Origin: Eutreptiella sp. 'Long Island Sound 2002'
Lineage: Eukaryota; Euglenozoa; Euglenophyceae; Eutreptiales; Eutreptiaceae
Direction of reading: 5' to 3'
NCBI GenBank assembly: GCA_964036045.1
Contig: OZ038383.1
Coordinates: 95,785,568 to 95,849,567 of the forward strand
DNA length: 64,000 bases
The position numbers were made by a program, and so were the translations under genes. Shown one piece after another: positions 34,720-44,600 of the stretch. Position 1 is the stretch's first letter. Every line of letters starts with the position of its first letter. Below the pieces are notes generated by a model. The model had not been told where the DNA came from, searched no databases, and saw nothing but the letters and a program-made list of their open reading frames with translations.

Positions 34720-35781
34720 TTAAGCGGCGCCATTCACTCTTCCTTTGCGCTTGGCGTTCGGAGTGTCGCCGCTCTTTCCGCGTCGTTTTCTCTTGCCCTT
34801 CTCCGCGGGTTCCACGGGTTTCTTCTTTCCCCGACGAATGCGTGGCCGCTTTTTGACCAAAGTGCGGCGTTTCTTTTTGGGGCCGGTCTTTGCGGCGTTG
34901 GCGGACGAAGTAGAACCATGACTCTTGTGGAAGTTTTTTGAATTCTTCGAGTTTTTTGAATTCTTCGAGTTTTTTGAGTCATTCGTGTTTTGGTTCACCT
35001 TTTCGGACCGAGTGTTCAATAAATTGTGCACCGCCTTCGTCAACAAAGTCACTTGGTTGTAAATGCTTCGTTCCTCGTTCTCTTGGTTATCCACGGCATC
35101 CGAAATCTCCTTTTGAATTCGTTCCTTCTTCTCACGTTCATTGACACGAGCCGTTTTAGACACCATCTTCATATTTTGAAAGCGTTCCCAAGCATCATAA
35201 TCGTTGTCTACAATGACGGATGACAAACCTTTAGCTTCGGCAATGTTAATGAGCGCCTTGGCTTTAGAATTGTTGTTGCTTTCAAACATGAGAGTTGGCA
35301 CCATGTCCACCGCACCCATGTCATCACCGGCGTCCATAGATTGATCCGCCTCAACGGAATCAAATTCACGAATGAAATTAGTCACACCATCAAAGAAATT
35401 GTCAAAGCCCTTCACCAATTCAACCAAGGTCTCTTGTGCTTTAGCCTTCGCGGCTTCAATCTCCTTTGAAACAAGTTGAATTTTCTTCTCCATTTCAAGG
35501 GTAAACAATTGTTGTTGATGGTTTTCGCCAAGAACAATAGAGATGGTCTCTTTTCCTTCACGGAATCGGGTTCTTGTGGGTTCAAATGAATTTGTTTCAC
35601 GCCAACGGAGCTTCCGTATCGCCAATTTCTTGTAGAGCAAAGCTCTATGAGCGAACAAGTGAGCAAGTGTAATTTTGATGAGTGGTTTAGGTATATCCGA
35701 GAGATTCCAACGTTTCGGTGGATTGCTTCTCCGATCCATGGATCCGTGTTGAGAAGACGGGACCGATTTACCCTTGGCCAT
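34720..35781 (-). CDS. Penelope-like element ORF1, coiled-coil basic protein
   Basis: I start at the Met encoded at 35,779-35,781 (MAKGKSVPSSQHGS), just inside the 5' pseudo-LTR; the frame stays open a further 90 codons into the pseudo-LTR but that part reads as non-coding. The product is about 353 aa: a Lys/Arg-bearing N-terminal third, a charged helical middle (MEKKIQLVSKEIEAAKAKAQE; VNEREKKERIQKEI) likely to form coiled coil, SKN-type tripeptide repeats, and a strongly basic tail (KKKRRTLVKKRPRIRRGKKK) that would suit RNA binding or nuclear import. No catalytic domain is seen. Many Penelope elements have no such ORF; I know no named homologue. Confidence 0.7.
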   Translation of the reverse strand: MAKGKSVPSSQHGSMDRRSNPPKRWNLSDIPKPLIKITLAHLFAHRALLYKKLAIRKLRWRETNSFEPTRTRFREGKETISIVLGENHQQQLFTLEMEKKIQLVSKEIEAAKAKAQETLVELVKGFDNFFDGVTNFIREFDSVEADQSMDAGDDMGAVDMVPTLMFESNNNSKAKALINIAEAKGLSSVIVDNDYDAWERFQNMKMVSKTARVNEREKKERIQKEISDAVDNQENEERSIYNQVTLLTKAVHNLLNTRSEKVNQNTNDSKNSKNSKNSKNSKNFHKSHGSTSSANAAKTGPKKKRRTLVKKRPRIRRGKKKPVEPAEKGKRKRRGKSGDTPNAKRKGRVNGAA

Positions 35782-35811
35782 AAGTGATACAATGCGGCGG
35801 TAGCGAAGCAG

Positions 35812-36302
35812 TGATAGAAATAAAAAGCCCAAGAAAATGTTTTCCACTCTCGTTGATTGTGGTTGACGCCAAAGCTGACCTCCAAACCAAAGCAAGCAAC
35901 GGGCACGGCCAAGGTCTCTCTCAGAAATTGATTGGGTTTGAACCGGTTTCGCCTCTACGGGCCTCCTCAGCAAACAAACATGGCTGAAACACAGAAATAT
36001 GCACAGCGAAAATGGCATAATTCCAAAAACAGGCAATACAATGTGAAACATGCCGAAAACTCAGCGATAGTCTATATTATCTCATTCCTAAGTGACATCA
36101 AACTCAGTATTAGCGGCCCTGCAATGCGGCGCGCGCCGCTGTCCTGAAAAATCGCTTGACAGAAGTTAATGGTCTGAGAATAGCATATAGTTTGGCACTG
36201 TGTTTTAGAAAGGGCAATCGGCGTGACAGGCAGTGAACAACACGTGGCCATGACACCGGCACCGCTGAGTGATGCCACGCCCTCAGGACATGTACACGGG
36301 GG
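35812..36302 (-). repeat. 5' pseudo-LTR of the Penelope-like element
   Basis: Upstream copy (in element orientation) of the 491-bp direct repeat. It ends 31 bases before the ORF1 start chosen here and should hold promoter and leader. Element A pol resumes right after 36,302. Confidence 0.9.
35936..35975 (-). ncRNA. Type I hammerhead ribozyme motif (5' pseudo-LTR)
   Basis: Same 40-base motif as at 32,381-32,420, with GUUUG/CAAAC helix I, CUGAGGA, GAA and the ACC/GGU helix III all conserved. Self-cleavage at both copies would release an RNA of one element length (about 3.55 kb). Confidence 0.75.
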
Positions 36303-37568
36303 GGCCCTGTGGGGCGTGAGCGGAAGTTGCACCTTAAGGTCGGTGCCTTATGCGGGGAAGTGGAGAAGGTCTTTGACGTGTTGGTCGCCACGGGAGCTCA
36401 GGTCAGCTTGGTCAAGGCTGGCTTACTTCCGCCAGAGTGTTTGACCGACAGTCGGAAGCCTGTCAGGCTGAAGGTGGCGAACGGCCAGTACATGGTGGGA
36501 GGCACGAGGGAAGCGGCCATTGGGCTGCAGTTCGTGAACCACCGTGAGCTGAGCCGCCCGGACCTCGGCAAGGAAATCCTCCTGCACGGTCGCTTGTACG
36601 AGGCCGAGATGGACTAGGACATGATCGTTGGGTACGACTTCATGATGGAGACGGACTCCGGCGTTCTCCCGGCCCAGGCCTCAATGACCCTGTACCAGGA
36701 CGACCAGCTCTCGAGGCTTTCGTCACCTGAGCACCATGTGGAATGCCAATGGATCCACCCAGAATGCAACCAGCCCGAAGTAGCCGCGCTGGGGACTGAG
36801 CCAGTTGGCCCAGCAAACCAGGAGTACGGCGTAAGGCCGGAAGTGGCGAGCCGAGTGGTTGCGGACCTGGGATCCTCCGATCTGGCCCTGGATGCGTTCT
36901 CTTCAGGAACCTCCGCCCATCTTCGGGTTGGAGAGATTTACTCGAGCGCGCAGGACTCCGCGTGGAAGAAGCACTGGGGTCCGCATCAGGGTTTGATGTG
37001 GATCCATTTCCCCTGATGGGACATTCCAAGGGCGGTAGCGAAGATTCGCAAGGACCGGTCCAAGGCAGTGCTGGTTGGCCCCATGGGATGCACCGAGGAG
37101 GAAAGCATCCGAGATTGGGTGGTCTCACTGACCAACATGACCTTAAACAAGGTCACCCTACCGGCTGGAGAGAGTGTCTATCGGGACGCTAAGGGACAGC
37201 CCATGCCACCCCAGAGATGGCCAACGGAATTCCACTATGGTGGCAATGCTTTGCGGTTTCCCCTGTTGACATCGGAGAATCGGAGGCCCTCCTCACTGAA
37301 GAGCAGTTGGATCTGGTTCAGGGGTATATGGATCAGCCCTTTCACGACTGAGGAAGCCAGCGTGAGGGCAAGGGCGGGGACAAAGCCTGGTGGGAAGTGG
37401 ACTCGATCGTCCCTGGTTCCTATGATGGGGATACCTTCGTAAGGAGGGTGCTGGACCACATGTCCAGCCAGGACGAGCCAATCGGCGGCAACCCACCCAC
37501 GTACGGCGACCTATTCCGAGGCAAGACCAGAGATGGCCCGTTGGGCCACCTGGGAAGACCACCTGAGC
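36303..37568 (+). pseudogene. Element A pol fragment: protease and methyltransferase-like domain, broken
   Basis: Resumes colinear with B at LRSVPYAGKWRR/GEVEKVFDVLV. The protease active site is ATGA, the catalytic Asp replaced by Ala (36,387-36,389); B has DTEA here, so the ancestor presumably had DTGA. TAG at 36,615 falls where B has Trp (MDWDMIVGYDF), and TGA at 37,014 lies in the methyltransferase-like domain (GLMWIHFP). That domain reads LALDAFSSGTSAHLRV...WKKHWGPHQG...DIPRAVAKIRKD. A deletion near 37,245 and a frame change follow. Homology to B stops at ~37,568. Confidence 0.85.
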
Positions 37569-37589
37569 GATCTTGTGGAGGTACACGGG

Positions 37590-39740
37590 TGTGTGGGTGT
37601 GGGGGCCCAACACTGTCCCCTTGGCCTGCATGCCCCGTGGGGGCTGCGTGCCGCGGGGGTGGTGGGGGGGGCGTCCCCGGGGGGGGTGGCCTGCCACCGT
37701 TGTGAGGGGCCTCTGGTGTCAGGCGCTGTCCCTCCCCCGTCCGCCCGTCCTCTGGAGCGGGCAGCCAGGGTTCCGCAACCCGTGTGGCCCGGGTGCGGTC
37801 AGTGCGGGCTTGGGAACCCAGCACCGGCCGCACAGCGTGCGGCCTTGCGGGCCGGCGATGCTCGCTCTCGGGGTGGCGGAAGGGCGTCCCCGGGGGGGTG
37901 CCTTCCACCATTGTGAGGGGCGTCTGAGGTCAGGCGCTGTCCCTCGCCCGACTGCCCGCCCACTGGGCGGGCGTTTGGGGTCCGCCACCCACGTGCTGTT
38001 GGCGCGGGTGTGTGGGTGTCGGGGCCCAACACTGTCCCCTTGGCCTGCATGCCCTGTGGGGGCTCCGTGCCGCGGGGGTGGTCGGGGGGCCGTCCCCGGG
38101 GGGGGTGGCCTGCCACCGTTGTGAGGGGCGTCTGGTGTCAGGCGCTGTCCCTCCCCCGGCCGCCCGTCCTCTGGAGCGGGCAGCCAGGGTTTCGCGACCC
38201 GTGTGTCCCGGGTGCGGTCAGTGCGGGCGTGGGGACCCAGCACCGGCCCCACAGCGTGCGCCCCTGCAGGCCGGCGTTGCTCGCTGTGGGGGTGGCGGAA
38301 GGGCGTCCCCGGGGGAGGTGCCTTCCACCATTGTGAGGGGCGTCTGAGGTCAGGCGCTGTCCCTCCCCCGACCTCCGGCCCACTGGGCGGGCTGTTGGGG
38401 TCCGCCACCGACGTGCTTTGGGCGCGGATGTGTGGGTGTGGGGGCCCAACACTGTCCCTTTGGCCTGCATGCCCTGTGGGGGCTGCGTGCCGCGGGGGTG
38501 GTGGGGGGCCGTCCCCGGGGGGGGTGGCCTGCCACCATTACGAGGGGCGTCTCATGTCAGGCGCTGTCCCTCCCCCAGCTGCCAGTCCTCTGGAGCGGGC
38601 AGCCAGGGTTCCGCGACCCGTGTGTCCCGGCTGCCGTCGGTGCGGGCTTGGGAACCCAGCAGCGGTCCCACAGCGTGCGCCCTTGCGGGCCGGCGTTGCT
38701 CGCCGTGGGGGTGGCGGAAGGGCGTGCCCGGGGGGGGTGCCTTCCACCATTGTGAGGGGCGTCTGAGGTCAGGCGCTCCCCCTCCCCCGACTGCCCGCCC
38801 ACTGGGCGGGCTGTTGGGGTCCGCCACCCACGTGCTGTGGGCGCGGTTGTGTGGGTGTGGGGGCCCAACACTGTGCCCTTGGCTTGCATGCCCTGTGGGG
38901 GCTGCGTGCCGCGGGGGTGGTGGGGGGCTGTCCCCGGGGGGGGTGGCCTGCCAGCGTTGTGAGGGGCGTCTGGTGTCAGGCGCTGTCCCTCCCCCGGCCG
39001 CCCGTCCTCTGGAGCGGGCGGCCGGGGTTCCGCGACCCGTGTGTCCCGGGTGCGGTCGGTGCCGGCGTGGGGACCCAGCACAGGCCCCACAGCGTGCGCC
39101 CTTGCAGGCTGGCGTTGCTCGCTGTGGGCGTGGCGGAAGGGCGTCCCCAGGAGGGGGGGGCCTTCCACCTTTGTGAGGGGCGTCTGAGGTCAGGCGCTCC
39201 CCGTCCCCCGACTGCCCGCCCACTGAGCAGGCTGTTGGGGTCCGCCACCAACGTGCTGTGGTCGCGGATGTGTGGGTGTGGGGGCCCAACACTCTCCCTT
39301 TGGCCTGCATGCCCTGTGGAAGCTGTGTGCCGCGGAGGTGGTGGGGAGCTGTCCCCGGGGGGGGTGGCCTGCCACCGTTACGAGGGGCGTCTGGTGTCAG
39401 GCGCTGTCCCTCCCCCGGCCGCCCTCCTCTGGAGCGGGCAGCCGGGGTTCCGCGACCCGTGTGTCCCGGGTGCGGTCGGTGCGGGCGTGGGGACCAAGAC
39501 CCGGCCCCACAGCGTGCGCCCTTGCGGGCCGGCGTTGCTCGCTGTGGGGGTGGCGGAAGGGCGTCCCCGCGCTAGGTGCCTTCCGCCGTTGTGAGGGGCG
39601 TCTGTGGTCAGGCGCTCCTCCTCCCCCGACTGCCTGCCCTCTGGGCGTGCTGTTGGGGTCCGTCACCCACATGCCCCAGGCGCGGGTGTGTCGGTGTGGG
39701 GGCCCAACACTGTCCCCTTAGCCTGCATGCCCTGTTGCCC
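37590..39740 (+). repeat. Dimeric ~420-bp satellite array, about 5 units
   Basis: A landmark (GGGGCCCAACACTG) recurs at 37,602, 38,021, 38,441, 38,860, 39,281 and 39,699: spacings 419, 420, 419, 421 and 418. Within a unit, GTGAGGGGCGTCTG-type segments recur at alternating 212 and 208 bases (e.g. 38,121, 38,333, 38,541), so each unit is a dimer of ~210-bp monomers (GTGTCAGGCGCTG versus AGGTCAGGCGCTG types). Open frames through it are repetitive and low in complexity; I do not call genes. It is joined to broken element A on the left and a T LTR on the right. Confidence 0.92.
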
Positions 39741-39747
39741 GGTGCCC

Positions 39748-39804
39748 ACGCACTACAGGTCCTACACACCCTACAGTGGCACCATCCTGGTGGGCGAGCA
39801 CTAC
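39748..39804 (+). repeat. T-family LTR fragment, left of element B
   Basis: Fifty-seven bases (ACGCACTACAGGTCCTACAC onward) match 19,279-19,349 in the T LTR and continue at 55,422 after element B. The last four bases, CTAC, are the left target-site duplication of B. Confidence 0.85.
39801..39804 (+). repeat. Left 4-bp target-site duplication of element B
   Basis: CTAC here and at 55,418-55,421; the preceding A is also shared, so a 5-bp duplication (ACTAC) with an LTR ending in TC is the alternative. Confidence 0.8.
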
Positions 39805-41249
39805 TGAAGCGGTACCCAGAACCCCATGACCATGGTGATATGTTGGACGCATATGACTTGATACCAATCCTATGGCACACTCCGCTCCGAGTCGGGCATG
39901 TGCCTCATTTGCCCCAACCATGAGTGTGCGCATTTTTGGCCATTTTGAGCAATTTTCCACTTTTGCTGCCCGCCGTGCACTATGTTGAGCCCACCCGTGC
40001 ACGCCGGACGCATTGACCAATGGACCATATATGACATGGATGATATGTATGTTGGTCCCCATGGCTCACACACCACATGGGCGAAGCGGAGCAACCTTCG
40101 TTAAGGTGCTAGCCCAAAGTGAGTGTCGACAATTTTGCCATTTTGGCATTTGTGGACCTAATTGGGATTGACACCACGCCAGGTGGCAGAGATTTCTTTG
40201 AGAGCCAAGGGCATGGGAGTCTCCGTTCAACTCCCGGTGGATTGCGTCTGAAATGGCGAATCTGATCTCCAAGCTGGCGCGGAGATATACTATTGGGAGC
40301 ACCCCAGATTTTGGCTCATTTCGAGCAGCCAAAATGACCCCATTTTGGGACCGCAATTTCCCCCTTGCGTGTGGTAAATTAGCGGCCCCATTCCTCTAAG
40401 CCTACAGGGAGCCCGGACCTAACTCAAAGTTGCACAATCAGATCGAAGCCCCAGGTCCTGCCTCATACCCTGTGAGCCATTGGCCTTGCCCTGGCCGGGC
40501 GAGCCACGCGTGGGAGAGAGGCCAATTTTGGTGATTTTGGCATCATGACCCCACTTGACGAACACGTGGTGCCCTGATGCCGGGACCTCAGAGGGAACCA
40601 GGTTGGGTGAGGGCTCCACAGAGTGCGTACTCGGAGGGCATATGGTCAGTTGCCCCGTCCCTACCTCTGGTGGGTCCGGAGGAGGGGTCAATTTTGGAGA
40701 TTTTGGAGCTAATTTCAGTTTGGGCTGAAACAGCCCATTTTCAGCTAACAAATCCTGAGGGATAAAGGCGGGGCCATATCTCTTCCTCAGAGACGATTTG
40801 GGACCTGCCGTTGAGGGAGCATGGGGTGCTACTGTCAGTCAGCCCTGGGGCGCCTTGGTTCTTAGGAACTCGCCTGTGGCTGGGCGGGACACCTCACCTT
40901 TTGGCAGGGTTTCAGGGTCCGGACTGAGCAGGGCATGGGTTGTGTTTGAGGCCCCGCCCCCACCAGCCACTGAGAGGGTCGGACGTGGGATTGGGATACG
41001 AGTTAGGACGGAGTGTCTATTGTCCTGTGATGCCCTTACCCCAGTCCAGTCTTAACCCCATGTGTACATATCCTGATGTGTTGCTGTACATACTTTCGTT
41101 CCCTTGTTGCAGAGTGGCAAGGATCCTGGAACGCTTTGTCACATGACACGAGCGTATTGATGCCCTTGTGAGCGTAGTGCTTTGCCTGCCTGCTCACCTG
41201 TGCGTGTGACCGCAGCGTCCCATGGCCGGCCCCCCACGGGAACGCGTCA
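39805..41249 (+). repeat. 5' LTR of element B (1.45 kb, internally short)
   Basis: Matches the 3' LTR (52,393-55,417) at both ends, but the first ~33 bases jump straight to the sequence at 54,006 of the 3' copy, so ~1.58 kb is missing. A's LTR is 3.1 kb, which makes deletion here likelier than insertion there. Ends GGAACGCGTCA. Confidence 0.9.
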
Positions 41250-41641
41250 AAAGCGTTTCACCGCCGCGGGGTTACCCAGCCCTCGCGTGCCACTCGGGGC
41301 CACTAACCCCGAGCAGCGCGCCGCAGCAGCTCGCAGCTCGCAGCGCCGCCCAGCAACAGCGCCGAGCCCGTCACAGAGCCCGCAGCGCCGTCCAGAGCAT
41401 CGCCCTGACCGCGCCGCGACCGTGAAGAAGGTGGACAGACCAGGACTCCCTCAACAGCGAGTCCCATCGGCCGACCAGCAAGGCCGCGTCAACCACCTCC
41501 ACGACGACCGGCTGACCAGCACCAGCCGCACACCAAGTCTAGTGCTGCATCACCTGCCTCAACAAACACCACCAGGACCAGTTCGTTGAGCGGAACGAGT
41601 GACCACCAAGGACCTCAAGACCAACGACGCCCCCCGCTGCC
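41250..41641 (+). other. Leader of element B
   Basis: Between LTR end and gag ATG. Starts AAAGCGTTTCACCGCCGCGGGG, shared with A. No TGG-type primer-binding site follows the LTR; GAACGC at the LTR end and GCGTTTC in the leader could pair as a hairpin. Confidence 0.6.
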
Positions 41642-44600
41642 ATGGTAAACTGGCAAGAAGCGGGCAGGACGTGGCCGCGGCCCCACCCCCACGCATCACA
41701 CCTACTGCGTGGCTTGGTTTGGGACCAGCACTACCGCCACAGCCACCCCCAGTGCGAAGGCGGCATGCCCGGGAGCTTCGAGCTCCGCACGGACATGGCC
41801 CCCGACCGCCTGCAGGCCGTGGAGGACTGGCTGCGGGCGGAAGGGTTTGCCTTCTGCTTCCAGCAGAGGCGCTGGAGGACCTGGACCCGGCCGGACAGGC
41901 CCGGCGAAGGGCTGCGCCCCGACGGGATTGAGGAGGACGAGAACTCCAACGAGTACCCGTCGGGCGCCTCGATCAATGTCTCCATGTGTGACATGATCGG
42001 AAAGAACTTCCCGGAACCGGGGAGCGAGCGCAGGCTGCAGGGCAGCAGCAGCGCGTCTCCGGGGAAGGAGAAGCGGTCCTCCGGGGACAGGAAGCAGGAC
42101 CGGAAGTGGCGGGAGTACCAGGAGTCCCTGGCCGCCGAAGCTGCCCAGGGCGCCAAGGGCGGAACCCCAGCCCCAAGTCCCCAACGGGCCAATGGCGGTC
42201 ACCATCCCGGCTCCACCACCCTTGGCGACTACATCCGAGTCGCCAAGCAGACCAAGGCCAAGCCCCGTCTGATGCTCCTGAGGCCCCAGCAGGCCCCAGC
42301 AGGCCCCAGCAGCGACGTGCAGTCGGCCCACCGCGGGAGGATGCCGGCCGACCAGGCCAGCTCCAGCAGCACCGCCGCTCCCGCCCAAAGGGACGTGGCT
42401 CGCGCCTGTGAGCGCGCCTGTGGGGTGCCCTGCAACCTTCGGGTTGCCCGGCAACGGGCCACGCAGCAGAACGCTGCCGTGGAGGGCGCCGTCGGCATCG
42501 CCCATGAGGAGGCCAACGAGTGGGGCAGAGGCATGGACTACCACGCCTCCAAAGTGGCAGCCATCGCGGCCGGTCTCACGGCTGCGGCCGCCCATGAGGC
42601 AGTGGCTGCCCGGATCAGGGCAACCGACGAGGAAGCCCGCCGGACGCAGGAAGCCATTGCCTGCAAGGAGGCCGAGGTGAAGGCGCTGGAAGAGGCGCTT
42701 GCCCAAGAGAGGGCAAAGAAGGAGGCGGAGGAAAGGGCCCACGCCGAAGCGACGGCTAAGGCCCAGGCAGACGCCGCCAAGAAGGACGCCATCGAGGCCG
42801 GGCGACGGAAGGTCGCTGAGGAGAGGGCCAAGACGGAGGCGGAGCTGGCGACGGTGGAAGCGGAGAAGGCTTGGCTGCAGCCACCCGGGAGGCCGAAGCG
42901 GCTCGTGCCCGGGAGGAAGCCGAAGCGCGAGCTGCCGCAGCCACGGCCGCCGCAATGGAGGGGGCAGAGGCCAAACTCCGCCGCGAGACTCCCCCGGGAG
43001 GATCACGAGTGGAGACCCTTCGAAAGCTTTTCGAAGGGGACGCCTCCTCCAAGATGACGTTGGACGAGGCCGACACGGGCAGCAGTGGGAGCAGTGGCTC
43101 CACCGCCCACCGACGGAGGAAGGGTAAGGGGAAGACCCCCGAGAGGCCACGGAGGCCAGCGACGGACACCCCCGCGACAGCGACCCCTCCTTCACCGCCA
43201 GCGACGGGGATGAACGAGGCCGCCGACAGCGCCAAGTGGTGGCTTGGACGGGCGGAGGAGGCGGAGACGTCCCGATGGAACCGGAAAGTGAGGATGAGGA
43301 TCTCCCTCCTCCCTACCGGAGCTGGGAGTCTTCCGAGACCGAGACGCCCAGGTGGGGCGACATGGACGAGGATGACAACATGGACTTCGGCATCACGAAG
43401 AAGCGCCCATCCTCGGACCCACCGAGGCAACCCAGCAGAGACCCACCGGGACCCCTTGGCGGAGGACCATCAGGACCCCCTGGAGGACGCCCACCAAGTG
43501 GACCCCTTTGGAGGCGGACCACCGGGCAGGGGAGGACCCCCTGGACCGGGCGGCCCTGGCAGAGGCTCTCCTGGAGGACCCCCTGGAGACCCCGACGACC
43601 CACCAGGGAACGGCGACCCGGATACCACCTGGCGGTGGATTGTCCACCTCCGCAGGAGGGTCCAGTTCCTCGAGCGCGAGGTAGACACTGGCAAGGGCGA
43701 GATGACTCGCATCGCCGGGGTCGCCGCGCGCGCGCAGAGAGAGCTGGACATCGCCAGGGCCGAGACCAGGTCGCTGAACACGGTTATCAGCGGCCTGCAG
43801 CAGAGGCTGGACGCGCTGGAAGCCCGTGGGAGCGTCAGCAGCGACCACCCACCCCTGGAGTCTGGCTCGTCGGACGACAGCTGGGGACCCGAACCAGGTC
43901 CAGGCAGACCCCACGCCCCCGGCGGAGCCCCCAGGAGTCGCCCCAGCGCCAGTGCCCCCTCTCTCACCGCCCCCTCTCACCACAGCGCGGGCCGCCGCAA
44001 CGAGCGCGTGCCGCCCGGCAGTGGCAGTGAGGATTGGCGTGATGAGTGGCTCAGCGCGGAGTACCGCAACCGCCGTGCTCCACCGCGGACACCGGTACGC
44101 CCCCGGTGCCCCGCACCAGCCCTGGAGCCAATCCCAACGGCTGGTGGACGTTATGGTGGACTCAGGGATGAGGTCCCCAGAGGAGACGTGGAGTGGGATG
44201 TCGGCGAAGGTGAGGACCTGGATCTGGACCTGGAGGAGTTCGACATCAGCCCGCCGCGTGGTGTACGACGGGAGGCCGCTGAACGCAGCTGCCGGCGCCG
44301 TGATGAGGATGCGTACATGGAAGGAGTACGGCGTGAACATCTAGGTTCAGCGTACATGGAGGAACCGCGGCGTAGCCACAGGGATTCCATGGAGGAGATG
44401 GACGTCGCGGCCGTGGGAGTCCGTGGGCGAGGCCGATGGGAACCTCGGTCGACCTCGCGGCCGGCGTTCATGGTCTCTAAGGCCGCAGATGCCGCCGTGT
44501 GGGAAGACTTGAAGGACATCAAGCCCCCCATGTACGACGGCAACCCCCTCAACCTCGACCGCTTCTTGGAGAAGCTGGACGATTGGGGGGTAACCGTTAC

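Larger units (their letters stand above)
32257..36302 (-). mobile_element. Penelope-like element with 491-bp pseudo-LTRs and hammerhead ribozymes
   Basis: An insert absent from element B. It is bounded by direct repeats of 491 bp (32,257-32,747 and 35,812-36,302) that look almost identical, and carries two minus-strand ORFs: ORF1 (35,781-34,720) and an RT of Penelope type (34,687-32,555). Direct pseudo-LTRs arising from tandem copies and hammerhead ribozymes are established hallmarks of this order. I find no GIY-YIG endonuclease at either end of the RT, so this may be an endonuclease-free lineage, or that part is lost. The near-identical repeats and open ORFs make it one of the youngest insertions in the window. 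Confidence 0.88.
24136..37568 (+). mobile_element. Element A: Ty3/gypsy family AB, 5' part, inserted in T2 and carrying a Penelope-like element
   Basis: Begins with a 5' LTR (TGAAGCGGTACCCAGAACC) preceded by CTAC, the same tetranucleotide that flanks element B. It contains leader, gag, and pol up to just beyond the methyltransferase-like region; colinearity with element B ends at about 37,568, where satellite DNA starts, so RT, RNase H, integrase and 3' LTR are missing. A 4.05-kb minus-strand Penelope-like element (32,257-36,302) sits in the start of pol. The same genes in B are less damaged. Confidence 0.88.

Noticed and set aside
35782-36051. Upstream 90-codon extension of Penelope ORF1 into the pseudo-LTR
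   Set aside because: The same sequence occurs in the 3' pseudo-LTR where it has no ORF role, and its Leu/Cys/Phe-rich make-up differs from the charged protein that follows the Met at 35,781.
37573-39594. Several 150-250-codon open frames across the satellite on both strands
   Set aside because: They repeat with the 420-bp period in all phases because 420 is a multiple of three and stops are rare at this GC; there is no coding signal beyond the repeat.
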